64,000 nt of DNA from Spodoptera frugiperda (GCF_023101765.2 NC_064231.1:8818501-8882500); one strand, 5' to 3'; positions 1 to 13,611 are shown, counted from the first letter of the stretch. The notes: generated by a model from the letters alone, not told the origin. Numbers and translations are program-made.

Positions 1-3000
1 CTTCATATTGGTTCGACGCAGGAACACGGTCACTGTCACGATGGCTCCCGCCGTCACCACAGTCGAGTTCTCATCGTCAATTACTAAAATAATAATATAG
101 TTTTAATAAGGTTAAAAATATATAATCTTTACACAGTAGGCGCAGTAGGCAATAGGCATTATTAAATATGTTTAATAATAGTTGTTTAAATAGATGGCAC
201 TTGTTTGGTTTCCAAATACAATTAAGAATGGGAACAGAACATTCAGTTCAAACACTGTTGTATAATGAAAATCAACCTACTCCGTAATATGTTGTGTGAT
301 CAATGGACATACATTAAAAAAATATAAGTAGTGGGTTAGGTTACATTTCGATTTAGTAATCTCTTCTTTTTCGTGAGTAAGAAGATAAAACGAATTCCAC
401 ATTTAAAATGAAATTGGACAAAAGATTCAGGGCCTGTTTCACAATGTCTGAATGTTCAGATAACTTTGAATTAGAACATAGTCTGTATGCACTATCTGCC
501 ACATAAGTTTATCGGGCATTTATATGAAGGTGGTGAAGCAGTGCTTAATCAACTCAATCAATGCAATAAGCAAACAAAATACATTACCTTCAGTGTTAAC
601 CTGGAAGTGTATATAAGGCATGTTGCCGAGCACTTTCATCAGATCTTCATATTGCTTATCATTCAAGAACCTTAACACTTGTCTCCTTTCTTCTCCAGGT
701 AACTGGGCGAGCTGTAGTAGTGACTTAATGTGCTTCTTCCTATTTGTGAAGTACTTCAAGTGATCCTCAGTGATGTATGGCAGTTGTAGCAGTGGTGACT
801 TGTACTCCCACAAGCCTTGGACTATCATTGGGGACAGCTTCATACAATTTTCTATTGTTTCGATAGTCGGCAAGCGTGGAACTGGAAGGAAATTGTGACA
901 ATTAGATACAATATTAAATAGTTAGTAGTTATTATTGTGAAATAAGAAGCTATTAAATAAAAATAAACTTCACAATGAAGATTCTTTCAATATTGTCACA
1001 TACTAGTATTTTCCTACGTTTTAGAGGTGTTAGCCGTGAATTTACTGCATTTGAACACACCAATATACCACCAAAAATAGGTCTATCTATACAGGAATCA
1101 AAGCCGCAACTTGTACATCAACTATGTGTAGTGTCTTGTTTAATAATCTCAAAAGCTTTATTTACTTCAACAGATATATCCACATTTGTACTTACTTCTC
1201 CTAGCATAAGCTAAAGCAATGAGTTGATTGACGCAGTTGACCATTTCTACGATGAGGTCTGGGCACCGCGACACGATGTACCGACGGTCACACTCCAAGG
1301 TCTCGGGCGGCAGGCGCATGCGCGACAGGTGCGCGTGGAGCAGTGCTCGCGCCTTAATACTGTATGGTCGACATAATGGCTGTTCTTTGTTCTTCTCACC
1401 CAAGTTTGGTAACTCACGTAGCAACTGAAATTGATATTAATAATATTATTGTATGTTATCAGAATAAAAAGACACAGGAGCCCTTTAACTATATTTAGTT
1501 GTTTTCATTCAAAAATATACCTACTTTGTAAAAATGTAATAATTTTAGTTCTACATAAATAGATATTTAGGCCTACAAATTGAAAAAACCTCTGATACAT
1601 ACCATAGGAACCTCCTCATTATCAGTAATTCTCTCAATAATTTCAGAATTATGCCTTTTGTCAAACTCGCAGGAAGCTGCCAGGATCATGAGAGCTCTCT
1701 TCAATGGCATAGATGGTGTTTTATGACAGAAATAGAAGTACATTTGCGTAGTATCTAATAAGACTTGCTCCCCAGAAAAGCGTATAGAACGGTACCACCA
1801 AGTACCAACCTGAAAAAAAAAATCATAATTCATGTTATCACTTTATTTCAATCAATCAGCCTTGACTTAGCATTTATACAACACTGCCATTATTTTTATT
1901 GGTTCCAAATCAAAAGGATTTCATGGTACAAAATCCATAAATTAAATGTTTCAGGTTGAGTATTTCCTTTTCTATGCATTATTTATTATGTTTTAAAGAA
2001 TACAATGAGTTGTATAGCAAGCAAAACATGTGTACATTGACTACCATGTAACATGCATGTGCATTGTATGTAACATTTAGTGTAGTTCATCTATTTATAT
2101 TTTTACTATGTAATTCTAAACACACAGACTAACACAATCATAACAATTTTCATATTAGAAAATATTTCATAATAGACCTCATTCATTTTTCATGCCAATA
2201 AAGTAGAAGTAAGTACAGTGTTTTCTCAATAAAAAGTATATTTAGATTTATATTAAGTACAGCCAATCTATTTTTATCTTATCCTTAAAAATGCATATCA
2301 TTTAAATTATTATTTTTCTTGCTGTTCTAATATGAAACCAGTTTACATCATTCTTTAAAATATTATAACTAAATAGAATTCATACTCCAATTCTTTCAGG
2401 TACTAAATATGTCAGATATTATATTAGACTCTATTCTGTTTTATTGATACAGTATAATTATGACCAATATCAGCCACTGCAACATAACTTTGATTGTTAA
2501 GTGTATCACCAGTGAGCTTTCAGTCTCCAATAACTTCAAACAAGTAAAGAAATAAAGAAGATTAAATACTTACAGCAGTTGGCAGTGCCACCATGAACAC
2601 TAAGGCATAGAGACCAAGCACCCAGACACTATTCTCTTTTTCTACAATCCAACTTGGCAAGGCAATACCAAAGCTCATAGCACCAGGACCATCGGGGTTA
2701 CCATACTTCTCCCAATTCCGACGAGCCTCATCATCTGTAAGTGCCTGAAATTTTTACATTTTTATTAATAATCTTTTATTCCATTTCATACTGCAATAGG
2801 AATTTTAATTAATTGAATATTCTACTAATAAAAATGTTACTTTACATGTAACTTTTGTATAATGTTTTCTTAATACATTAACCAATTGGAATGCTTACCT
2901 GATAAGCTTTTGTAAGCCTCATGAAGGCCTTTTCATCACCAGTCTCTTTGTCAGGATGGAGGATGAGTGATTGTTTGCGGTATGATTTCTTTATCTCGGC

Positions 3001-3599
3001 TTGGGTAGCACCAGGTGGCAGACCCAATATATCATAAGGATCAAAGTTGGACATTTCATAGTCAAATTGTGACACTTTGTATGCCAAGAATCCAAGTAGC
3101 ACCCATCCCGATATTATTGCTAATTTTATAAAGAAGTTTTTTACACCCTTGTAAGGCTGTGATTGTTCTATTATGATCTGTTTGTTTACACAATTTGGAC
3201 ATTGACATAGTTCTGCTCGTTTTGCTGGATCTAAAAAAGTTATAACTCATTAAGTATTCCGTCCAGTCGTTTTTCATATAGGGTTTTACCACAGGCGACA
3301 CTGCCGCATCGTCATCAGTGAATTACTAACATAACGGTATCTAAGTTATTACACATATGTGTGGTTAATATGAGTGAATAAACAATCAAGTTAAAATATC
3401 ACGCAATAAACTTGTAATTTATTAATATTTTCACATAAAACAATATTTTCTCGGTGCGAAACATGAATATCTTACCTTCTTTCCTTTTCCTTGGCCAGTA
3501 ATAAAATGTTGCAGGTACAAGAATCAGAGCAAGAAAAGAAAGAACGAAGTAAAAGAATGTAGATCCACTTTCATCATATTCGAATTTTTGGCCACCCAT
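1..3599 (-). CDS. Sec63: SEC63 homologue, ER protein-translocation J-protein (5' part of gene, continues beyond left edge)
   Basis: ER membrane J-protein that works with the SEC61/SEC62 translocon and recruits BiP. Seven exons are visible (minus strand): 3599-3476, 3230-2899, 2744-2574, 1809-1603, 1424-1196, 881-588 and 83 to the edge. All have GT/AG borders and consistent phase, giving about 480 residues of a protein usually near 750. Visible parts are a hydrophobic segment at residues 15-36, a second at 73-94, a J domain at about 103-152 with the HPD triad at 133-135, a third membrane segment near 192-213, and then the start of the Sec63/Brl domain. The start is the ATG at 3599, giving MGGQKFEYDESGS, the usual SEC63 N terminus. 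The acidic C-terminal tail lies outside the window. Upstream it faces ISCA1 head-to-head across about 1 kb. Family assignment is recognition from the sequence, not a search. Confidence 0.93.
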
Positions 3600-4670
3600 T
3601 GTTAATTTTTAATACATTGAGAATGAAAAATCATTACACGCTATACAAGTATGATTGGTAGGTAGAAGACGTGTCATGTAGTGATGGGTTGTCTTAAAAA
3701 CTTTGACATTTGTAAAATTAATGTTGCAGGGATCAAAAATAGGATACTTTTTGTTATTAACATTTTATTATAGGATTTACAGGTACTATTCTATCATAGA
3801 TACATAGTCAAATACACTTCATTTATACATTCTTGCCCATAAGTAAAGAAATTGTGTATTATCTTCAAGATAGTAACATGACTGCTATTTTTAAAATGGC
3901 TTTTTCTCTTCAATCTTCTTGTAAATATCGAGCTTGCAACACACGTGAGTTAACTGTCATCTGTCAAATAAACACCACATGATTTTTTATCTTTAAAACT
4001 TGCTATTCACAATCCAACAACCAGTCCAGTTTTTCATTTTCGCTAAACCTCGATATTCTATTTTCGTAATTGTAAGTGCTGAACGTTTTATGTAAATACC
4101 AAAACGATAATGACTAAAATCGATTGTTAGCATATTTAATATTCTATTTAGTGCTATTAGTAATATCCTATTTAGACTATAAATGGGCGATTTTTCGGAT
4201 AAATACTTAAAATTGAATATAAATACTGAGTGGATACTCGAGTATTAATCAAAAAATGTTAGTAAATATCCTGTATTTACCAGTATTTACTGAGTTTTAT
4301 CCATTTTAACCGCCCATAAATCACCTAAGTTTAGCGACGACTGATTTTACCGTTATTCCTTCTATTTTTTTTTTACTCTATAATCATTAGTCGAGATTTT
4401 TGACATTTTTGACATTGGAATTTTCAATTTCGGTTTTGACAATGACAAAAAAATAAATTGGCAGCCAAAATCGCAGTTCGCAGTTATGAAATACTGAATT
4501 ATAGTATTTATATTTCAATGAATAATAAAAACAACAACTGCGCGTGAAACAAATTACGGTAAGAGTTTATAGCAATAAGCTGCTTTTTATGTTACCTTAA
4601 AATAAGCTATTGTACGGAATCTGTGCTTCAAATCATGTAAGTAATTGAATCTTTTTTGGAAAATTTTCAG
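3600..4670. promoter_or_regulatory. Divergent SEC63/ISCA1 intergenic region with ISCA1 5'UTR exon
   Basis: Shared upstream region of two head-to-head genes. A strong donor at 4558/4559 (ACG|GTAAGAG) and an acceptor ending at 4670, directly before the ISCA1 ATG, indicate a non-coding 5' exon and a 112-nt leader intron for ISCA1. An inverted-repeat element sits at 4182-4318. I see no convincing TATA box, and promoter positions are not determined. Confidence 0.5.
4182..4318. repeat. Small inverted-repeat (MITE-like) element
   Basis: The left end reads ATGGGCGATTTTTCGGATAA. The right end, in reverse complement, reads ATGGGCGGTTAAAATGGATA. The two arms pair imperfectly over about 30 nt around an AT-rich centre. 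No ORF. It lies between the divergent SEC63 and ISCA1 genes. Confidence 0.5.
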
Positions 4671-5460
4671 ATGGCCACTAAAACTATTGCGAGTGCTACC
4701 GTGAGGGCAGTTAAGAAAAGATTACTTCCTTCTCGAGCTGCGCTAGTCTTAACTCCTTCCGCAGTGAACAAAATCAAAGAGATTATGGCGAAAGATGATG
4801 CAAAAGGCTTTATAGGTTTAAAAGTTGGTGTTCGGCAGAGAGGCTGTAATGGATTATCATACACATTGGACTATGCGAAGGCTAAAGACAAACTAGACGA
4901 AGAAGTGAAACAGGATGGAGTTACAATAATTATCGACCGAAAAGCACAATTAACATTGTTAGGTAAGTCAATAAAAACAAAGGACACTGCAGCTGAAATA
5001 ATCAGTTCTCTAGATCTTCCGTAATTAAACATTAATTTACAAATTACAATATTTGCTTACTCATGTTTACTATGTGTTTGTAAACATTAGACCAAAAATG
5101 GTGAATTATATAACAAATTAATAAATCAAAATGGTCATGTCATCCAAAAAAAATCGTTTCATTCGGTAATTATAATAAAACGTTTCTGTTGGTTGCCAAG
5201 TTTTAGAATTTTACAAATACATATTGACTCAAGGTGTTTACTGATTAATTTATTTGAATGCATACTATAACATTTGCAATGCAAAGAATATTATGATGAT
5301 ATCATAACTTTTTATGCCATTTCACTATTTTAATGATTCATTCTTTTTCTTTTCAGGAACTGAAATGGATTTTGTTGAGAGTAAACTTTCAGCAGAGTTT
5401 GTATTCAATAATCCAAACATTAAGGGAACATGTGGCTGTGGAGAATCTTTTAGTATATAA
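4671..5460 (+). CDS. IscA1: Iron-sulfur cluster assembly 1 homologue, mitochondrial
   Basis: A-type Fe-S carrier acting late in mitochondrial 4Fe-4S assembly with ISCA2 and IBA57. Two coding exons, 4671-4962 and 5357-5460, encode 131 residues; the human protein has 129. The three conserved cluster ligands are present as Cys59 in the RGCNG motif and Cys123 and Cys125 in the C-terminal GTCGCGESF motif. The basic N terminus (VRAVKKRLLPSRAA) fits a mitochondrial presequence. The ATG at 4671 was chosen because it follows a splice acceptor (TTTTCAG|ATG). An upstream in-frame ATG at 4656 lies in the leader intron. Reading past 4962 gives a spurious extension (GKSIKTKD...) that is intron. An AATAAA lies at 5574-5579. 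Confidence 0.96.
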
Positions 5461-6784
5461 AATTATGTAGTATTTGTTGACTAGTCTATATTTTAATAGC
5501 ATAGAGGTTGCTATCAACCAATTATTGTCCTTCACATTATTCAAAGCACCCAAACAATTTTAACATAATGCTGAATAAATTACTCTTTTATTGCACTTGT
5601 GCAAATACATGAATTTAGTAATATTTGCTTAAACATTATTGTTTGGAAAAACACAGTTGTAATTTTCCGTCTTACTTCTAGATATAGTTAAATTGAAAAT
5701 GTATATTTTCGCTACCTGTTGATATTAGTGTAATGAAAAATAAATCTGAAAATAAAATAAAAATAGCAAATGATATGTGTATAGTTTTGTAAATTGTAAA
5801 TCATGTATGTGTTTATTGTGTACTTAGTAGTATCATACATGGCTATGATTATTTATATTATTTTGAAGCAATTATAAAAGATTTTATCTTTCCTCTTGTA
5901 GTTTTTATAACCAGCTTCTTACAAATTCTCAATAAATGACTAAATAATGAGTGAAATAAAAATTTCTCTTCACCCTCAGAATCACTTCTTGCAGAATGTT
6001 GAGACAAGCATTATCTGCAACTGTACCTCTCCTTTTTCTACATCTTTTTTTCAGTATTTACCTTCTTTCTATAAAATTCTATGAAATCTGTATCACATTT
6101 TAGTTGGTTTTAATATACTTGCATTCATTGGGTAGATTTGTATTTCCTCTATATTTATTGATTTGTATAAAATACTACCTTCCGCGCAGTTTCACTCGCT
6201 GCGCGCTGTTCTGATCCTATTTATAGTATCGACGCGAAGGTAATGTTTGATAACTTTTATTAATTCGACTATCCAATATAAAATTTTCAAATTCTAACTA
6301 GTGTTTCCGGAGGTTCAAAGAAACAAGCTCTTTAGCGTTATTATAATTAGTTTAGATTAATAAATAGAGTACAACAAACAATTATGTAAGTGTTTCAATA
6401 AAATACTAAACAACTTATGAGCTATTTTCATTTTCCTATTAGAATATTAAGTTACAGCAATGACTTTTGTTACTAGTTTAATTTATTATCATAAAAAATA
6501 ATTCTGTGCAATAATTATCCAAAAACGTATTGGCTGTATGGATTAAATACCTTTGTGTCAATACAACTAAAGTTGCTAAAAAAAATCTATCTATCTCCTT
6601 CGTTCAAAAGTAACATGGAGGTTGTGCCGTGAAATTAGTAGCGAAGTATATTTTTCTTTGTTTACGTGTCGAATCTGTCGAACCTATTAAAAGTGAACTA
6701 GATTTAGATTTATATTTTAGTGATTTATGGATAGAAGTCAGAGAACGCAATATATCGAATCGTTGTCGTGAAATCTGCATTGAA
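5461..6784. other. ISCA1 3'UTR and PAIP1 upstream region
   Basis: No gene seen. ISCA1 AATAAA is at 5574-5579. A GC-rich patch at 6172-6238 resembles a decayed Helitron end. The 150-200 nt before 6785 are probably PAIP1 5'UTR. They include a short upstream ORF (ATG at 6614, stop at 6629-6631). Confidence 0.45.
6172..6238 (-). repeat. Decayed Helitron-like 3' end
   Basis: On the minus strand this patch ends in GTGAAACTGCGCGGAAGGTAG. It closely resembles the 3' end of the better preserved element at 59839-60051 (GTGAAACCGCGCGGAAGTAG). The terminal CTAG is not intact. Confidence 0.35.
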
Positions 6785-9700
6785 ATGAATAACGGTGACA
6801 TCGGAGGGCCTAGAGGCAGAGGCCGCGGATGGCAGCAACCCGATAATCAGCCACGGGAGCTCCGTAGGCCAAAGATCGTTGCAGAGGAATCCGCTACCGA
6901 GGAATCAAAAGGTAAAACCAAAACAACGAATTTGATGAATACCACACTTTCCCACACCGAACTTGTGCCGTGTGACGTCGTCATACTTGGCCAGTTTATA
7001 ACTGCGTTCTTCGTAATTATAATACTTCAGGTGAAAGTAAGGATTTTCATTTCTAATGACGTCGCCGTGGTTTGACAAAGTCTGCTGGCCGTGCTTATAA
7101 TCGATTACGAAGCTATAATTCGTTTTTGGGTCAACTAGTTTTGGTATGCAACTGTAATTTTTTATATAATCGAACATGTTTAACTCATCAAAACACTTTT
7201 GTTTCAGTGGAACCTTCAAAATCAAAATTGTCGGCCGATGCCAAGGAATGGTACCCGCCTAACTACACCCGGCATGTACCGACATACACACCGGATCCTG
7301 CATCTTATAGACCTCAACGGTTCTCTGTGCAAGGTCGGCTTCGTCAAGCTCAGGATCAAAATCCCTACAACTTAGAAGAAATGTCTTATTCACTTGATGA
7401 AGCTGAGAATATGGATTTACGGGTTTGTATATTCAAATATTAAAATCTGTGAATTTGTTTTGTGTTCATATATGCAAAAATATTAACCCGATTTTATTGA
7501 GCAGTCTGCCGTTCCGCAGGAGAACATAGCCAACCTGATAACAGTGATGTGTGAGATAACATTTGATCCTGGTAAATTTGACACTCTGTGTGGACCATTG
7601 GTTGATGCCTTTGCAACAACCCTACATGATGTGAACTACACTAGGCCTCTAGTTGAAGCTATTGTGAATCAGGTATAATTCGACATAGTCGCCATTTTAA
7701 TAATGTTCTTAATATTTGTTGCTTACTTATCTGTAATGTTTATAACTAATAAGCATGATATGTGTTATTGATTTGGTAAAACTAATAAACCTAGCATAAG
7801 CAATAGATTAGATAAACATTTTATTGATGTGTAGGGAATCTGAGACTGTTGCAACTTTTCCATCATGTTTACTTAACAAACTTAACAATGTTCATTTACA
7901 TCTGCTTTTTTAACCTATGTTTTTGTATGTTTGCTTTATATAGGTAAATTTTGACTTGTATGGAGTCTGTAAGTGAATGAGTATAGTAAGTTGCTATATA
8001 AATTGCTATGGTTATTCATATGATTTAAATCTATAACATACAATTTAATTAGAAGAAAGAGAATGAACTAACATTTTAATAAACTGCTACCTCCTTGTGG
8101 AGTTTTGGTGAAAGCACATTTACAATAAATCCGCATGATCTCTACTACTTGAAAAATTAATCAAAGTCAGTAACTAATTAAGAAAATATGAATCATATCT
8201 CATGTAATGTGTGTGTATTGGCGTTTTTTGTAATATTTTGTGGAAAAGCATGTATATTCTTTATTTTATTATGGCAGTCGATAGCTGAACCTAACTTCCG
8301 TTATAATGGAGCAAGACTCTGCTCGATGTACGATTCCGTATCGCCGCCGGAGGAGTCCACCTTCCGCGCCTGTTTGTTGGAGAGGTGTTCTACTGAGGAG
8401 AACAAGATCATCAGCGGGTTGGAGACATCAGAGGAGAACATGCGCGGGTTCGCAATGTTCCTAGCTGAGATTTACACACAACTGGAAGATAGCCAGGTTG
8501 GTATTCCTCTCATCACAATTATAAGGAAAATTATGTTTATTTAAATCTGTTGTGATTGTTGTTTACCTATTGAGCCAAGAGTTTAGGTAAATGCTTCAGT
8601 TACGAATATAAACTTGTATTCTATTCACAGGGAGGAAGAATCAAGACTCTAGGAGAAAGTTTGTGCAAAGTATTGCTGCATTTGCTCGACACGGACAAGG
8701 AAGTAAACATCAAAGCTGTCTGTCAACTGCTCAAAGTAGGTTTCTTTTATTGTTTTTTTACTAGGTTTTCCTTTATGTTGTGAATTTTGTTAAGGTACAC
8801 ATTTTGATGATTGTTGACACTTGTGTTAAATGTAACACAAAGTCGTAACTGAAATCATACAAAATATTTATTCCGTGGGGAAACTAAGCCACGACACGAC
8901 CATTGCAGTTGATGCGCGAATAATCGTCAATTATGAAATAATAAACTAAATCTACCAGTTTTAGATCTATAGTTAGATCTAAAACTTGTAGAATGCTGAA
9001 GACGTCATCAAAGTATTATTTTAGACGTCAAAACATAGACTGATGATACTAAGCAACTATTGCAATTAATATTAGCGCCAATTAACCAATTTTCGATTGA
9101 CTAAGTACTAAATTATTAACATTAATGTTAATTCTAGAACGTTCCAATAATTCCCGTATTCATGCACTATTTGAAAGCGATTTTATAAATGGTAAAAACG
9201 AATAAAACGCTGATTGCCGTCGAAAACTGATGTTTGTGTAACACGCAATAAAGACAGGACGAAGTGAAATTAGAACAACTTGCACATTTTGTGTATTGAC
9301 ATTTTTCACGGCTCGTTTCATGCGAATTAAATCAACAATGAAACTGACTGTTCATGAAGAAGCAAAAGCAACATTCTCGATATCACAAACAGGAAATTAA
9401 AAATATCATTATGGTAGTCAAATCAAATTTTGAGGAAAAGCATTTCATTATTTCTGTTGAATTGATAAAAAATCTTTACATCTACGACTCGGCGGTTCTC
9501 AGACCTGTCTAGTCATTTACATTTTTGTCTCAACAGCTATAATTTTTGTAGTCGAACGATATACTTGTACAGTTGATTAGTTTTATTCACAAACTTATTT
9601 TTAATCATTATTCACGTGGAACATATTCAAAAGCAAACATTATCGTCATAGCAATCGTAGTGGGGTCACTCAACTTTAATATCGAGCAGATAATAATTAT

Positions 9701-11704
9701 GTGGAATAATAAAATATCAACAGGTGGCCTTGAAGGTTCTTTGTCGTACCTTCCGCAAGATATTCTGCGATTCGCGATGATACTAGTTTTCGATGCACCT
9801 TTGCATGAGTTTAAACTATATTAAGTATGATAAAAATCAAATGTGAATCAAAATGAGAGATGGTGACTAATAAGCCATATTAGAATCCAATCCTATGCAG
9901 CTATGTTTGTACTCATGATCTCTGTTAGTTATTGCTAATGAAATGGGCCCATCATTCCTAACTTAAATGGGTGGATACAAAAACTCGTGTGCTTAGTTTG
10001 CACAAGTACACTCGATTGTTGGGCAATAGGTACGTTATCTATTTGCCGGGTCAACAAACTTACAAGCTTGCAAATAACGCCATTACCTAGCCAGTTTTGA
10101 AAAACAAATAAATTATGGATTTCAATAGCTCACTAAGGTCACCGAAGCAGACTATGTTATGTAGATTACTTCGGAGATGGTATTGTCAAATGAAGCCAAG
10201 AGCATGATTATATTGGGAGTTAAGAACTACCAGTATACCATGATAAGTGGTGCTCTATAGTTTCTGTCTACAAAAACGTGTGTTGATGTATGAATAAAGA
10301 AATCATGGAAACAAGTTCTACAATGAAAATGTATGTTTCAGCTGTCAGGTATAGCGCTGGACGCGGATTGTCAGTCGGGTATGCACGCTGCGTTCGAGCG
10401 GCTGAAGCGGCGCTCGTCCCTGGCGTGCGTACGCGGCGTGGTGGAGCTGCGCGCGGCGCGGTGGGGCACGGCCGAGCCCGAGCCCGTGCCCGTGCCGCCG
10501 CCAGAGCTGCGCCGCCGGTACAACTACCCCGGTGAGGATATATAGCGCCAACATATGGTTCTTTAAGTTTGAAATACAGAGCACAATAGAGACAAGGATA
10601 TGCTTAGTCCCATACATTAACATTTCTGTGCTGTCAATGCTAGTTGAATTTAAAGAAAAATAATTGTTCATTAACAGCTTTATTGTAACCAAGTTGTCCA
10701 AAAATACAGTAATATGCTGATTCTTCCTCTGACAATTGTTTATACATTCAAATTACAGAAAGAATTTTCTAAATTCCTATTCCTGTGTCATGTTGCCTAC
10801 GAATTTACTGTACATTTCGGTCGTGTTTAGGCACCCACATTACGACGTTGAACATGCTAATTTTATTCAGCTCAATTTAAATACTTAGGTCAATGTCTTT
10901 TTCCATTTTCAATTGTTAGCGTTTCCAGGCTTATTTCTTTTTGTACAATAGTTTACTTGTAAAGCAGTTTCCTTCAGGACTTAAATTAATTGCGTGGGTA
11001 GTGTTCACGTTTACATTGAGTACGGCTTGAGTCACGTTTGTTCTCACTTCGATAGGCTCGCCACGTGCTTCGTTCCCGTCGACTGTAACGGGCGACACAA
11101 ACTATGCACGTGAATGAAGCCGTACCGTAAACAAACTTAGGGAAAGCGATCGACGCCATGTTAATTAATCATATTCAGATGTAAATTAATCACATTTCTA
11201 TTTTCTATCTAATTGAATACAATACATTAACACTTTACTCACGATTGACTATCAGCCGACATATGTATAATGTTATTGTGTAATGAAATCGGAATACTTT
11301 TGAGCTTAAATTGTCCCCGACTTTGGTAGCTTAAGTTGTATTCTGACAGTAATGAATGGTGAAGTAGAGAGCGGTCCGAGTGACGGTGGTTACCTGGCGG
11401 ATGGGCACACGCTGACGGCGGAGGAACGAGCCTTCCTGCAAAGCAACCTGCCGCCTGGCAAGAACGTCGCTCTCGATGAGGATATACTGTGAGTGACCTA
11501 TATCTACACTAGTAAAAATATCGAACATTTCTCTTAAGATTTCAAGAGAAGTACCATTTTGAATAGGTCTAGCATATATTATACCAAAAATTCGTTTATT
11601 ATAGTGAGGAGCTCGAAAACGACGCGTGGGACACCGGCATGGACGCTGAAATGCAGGCTGGCTTCTTGGAGTTCCTCAAGATGTCTAATCAAATCAAACG
11701 ATAA
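6785..11704 (+). CDS. Paip1: Polyadenylate-binding protein-interacting protein 1 (PAIP1-like, MIF4G domain)
   Basis: Translation factor that bridges poly(A)-binding protein with eIF4A/eIF3 and promotes mRNA circularisation. Eight exons: 6785-6911, 7208-7422, 7505-7672, 8278-8496, 8631-8735, 10342-10531, 11350-11488 and 11605-11704, in phase, for 420 residues (human PAIP1 about 480). The N terminus is Gly/Arg-rich (GGPRGRGRGW). A PAM2-type motif for the PABP MLLE domain lies at residues 48-60 (L50, A54, W57, P59; Trp replaces the usual Phe). A helical MIF4G domain spans about residues 115-335 (MCEITFDPGKFDTLC; LCKVLLHLLDTDKEVN). The acidic C terminus (EELENDAWDTGMDAEMQ) matches the PAM1-like end. 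Exon 10342-10531 is far more GC-rich than its surroundings. The ATG at 6785 is preferred, although the frame is open upstream. MIF4GD/CTIF-type proteins are less likely because of the PAM2 motif. Confidence 0.92.
8736..10341 (+). other. PAIP1 intron 5
   Basis: AT-rich intron with no supported coding exon. The only structure noted is a short palindrome at 8951-8992. An 83-codon open frame near 9573 looks like chance. Confidence 0.5.
8951..8992. repeat. 42-nt near-perfect palindrome
   Basis: The arms TCTACCAGTTTTAGATCT and, in reverse complement, TCTACAAGTTTTAGATCT differ at one position. Inside PAIP1 intron 5. Confidence 0.6.
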
Positions 11705-13483
11705 CCGCACGTTGCGACGCGCCCCTTCCCTCGCGGGGCACAGACCAAATTGCGTCTACTATGCTAGGACAATGGTGAAAAACTATAAAAAAAATATAAA
11801 ATATATAAAAGTATAAAAAAGATTTAATGGGAGCGATCAATTTCGTAGCCATCTATCAACGATTTTAATGAGATTGATGTAAGAGCTTGGCGCGTACGAC
11901 TACACCGCGGGCGGCCAGAGGTCGCGGCGGTGTCCCAGCACGACAGACTACGCGACTGTTATCAATACTCCTGCTAACAGTTTTCCACCTTACCTACTTA
12001 AGGGCCACAAACACTTACTTTTAGGTGCTCCATCGTAGTGATTTAAGTATCAGGATATGTACCGACTTAAAGCTTTCTTTTTTTTATTTTAGATACGCCT
12101 TTGTGTATGACCAAACTAGAATAATTAAAAAAAAAACAGTCTTATAATTTTTACTTTTAGTGTGATATTTTAATCTTTTGGTCTGTTGTTCCGGAGGGTC
12201 TTGTGTTTACGTACAGGCGAAATACAATGTTTTTTTTTATTAGGATAATGAGTTATTGAGTATATATATTGCATCTTAAATTGCCCAGTTATTACAATTC
12301 AATGTTATACGTAAACACATTCGACTTGTATCACATGGACTAAATGTAAACAAGTATAGGTAACTAAGTGTTTTATTTAAAGAAAAAGATACTGTTGTTT
12401 TCTTGTATTGTTAAGCTGCTAATATATTTTATGTATACTAGTTCCCACCACTAAATTTGACGGCCATATTTTAGAGCCATTTTCTTGTTTACATTTCGTC
12501 TATTACCTAATGTTTAGTGATCTCATTATTTCTCCATATTTTTTTCTATTTCATATTATAGAAGAAAACATTGCATTAATTTTGGGGTTTCTTCACATTT
12601 CCTCAAAAATACAGAAAATGTTGAAATAAACCTAAGTAAAATAAATATACCTTCTTTATGCAAAAAATAAGGCTAATTACTTCCATTCCATTGTAAGCAA
12701 TGCCAACTGGAGAAAAAATGTTACATAATAATATTGCATAAGTTAGAAGGCTGAAATTTTTTTATTTACTTAAATGACATTATGTCCATTTTACTGATGA
12801 ATTACTTATTATGATTTAATGAAATTATTAATTGATTTACCTACTTTAGGTGAGATGCAGTCAAAAATACAATCAAGACTATTGCTTAATACATTGTTTG
12901 GCACAAATTTCTTTAGTTTAGATTTTTATTTCATTTGGAATCTATCATTCATTTCCATTCAATACAAATACTGAGTCATTTGAAACATTTGACTTGTTTG
13001 CATTTTACACAATTTGTCATTTTACTCTTTAAACAAGATCTATGTAAGTAACTAGACTACGACAACTAGCATTTGAAGTTGTTCTATCGATACTTCCAGT
13101 TGCATTTCCTCCTAACTTTTAATGGTTTATCAATGTGGTGTAGAACAATATGTTTTGCCAAATTCGTTACACTAATGTCGTGTGTTGTTGTAATTATATT
13201 TGCCTATTTGAAGTGAGTGAGACGGTGTGTCAGTTGCCTTGAGTGTGGATTTAAACCCGATGATTACCTAATTGCCGATCGATAGACTACAGTGATCTAT
13301 AGAGTTAAATAATTTACAAAGCAATAATAAGCTACCTGCTAAACTAAGCCATTTGTGCTAATTATATTGAACCTTTTTCGAATATATTTATGGAATACAA
13401 CATTTATTTATTTGAAGCAATTAGGAAAATGTTTATAATATTCCATTGTATTTTTGTTGCAGTGATATTATGGATGTTATAAG

Positions 13484-13505
13484 AATAAATGGATATTTTA
13501 ATAAA
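13484..13505 (+). terminator. PAIP1 polyadenylation signals
   Basis: Two AATAAA hexamers (13484 and 13500) followed within 25 nt by a T/GT-rich stretch. Confidence 0.55.
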
Positions 13506-13611
13506 AGTCATTTAAATAATATTTGTTTTGTTTTATTCGTATCTTTAGGTGCGAGCGTTATCAACGCGACTTGCACTTGAGTGTTATAGCATATTACGCA
13601 ACCCTGTTATC

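Noticed and set aside
4963..5024. Continuation of ISCA1 frame past 4962
   Set aside because: Intron read-through; the splice to 5357 restores the conserved GTEMDFVESKL...GTCGCG end.
6629..6784. N-terminal extension of PAIP1 starting at 6629
   Set aside because: The extension is not PAIP1-like; the ATG at 6785 gives the Gly/Arg-rich start expected, so the upstream open frame is probably 5'UTR.
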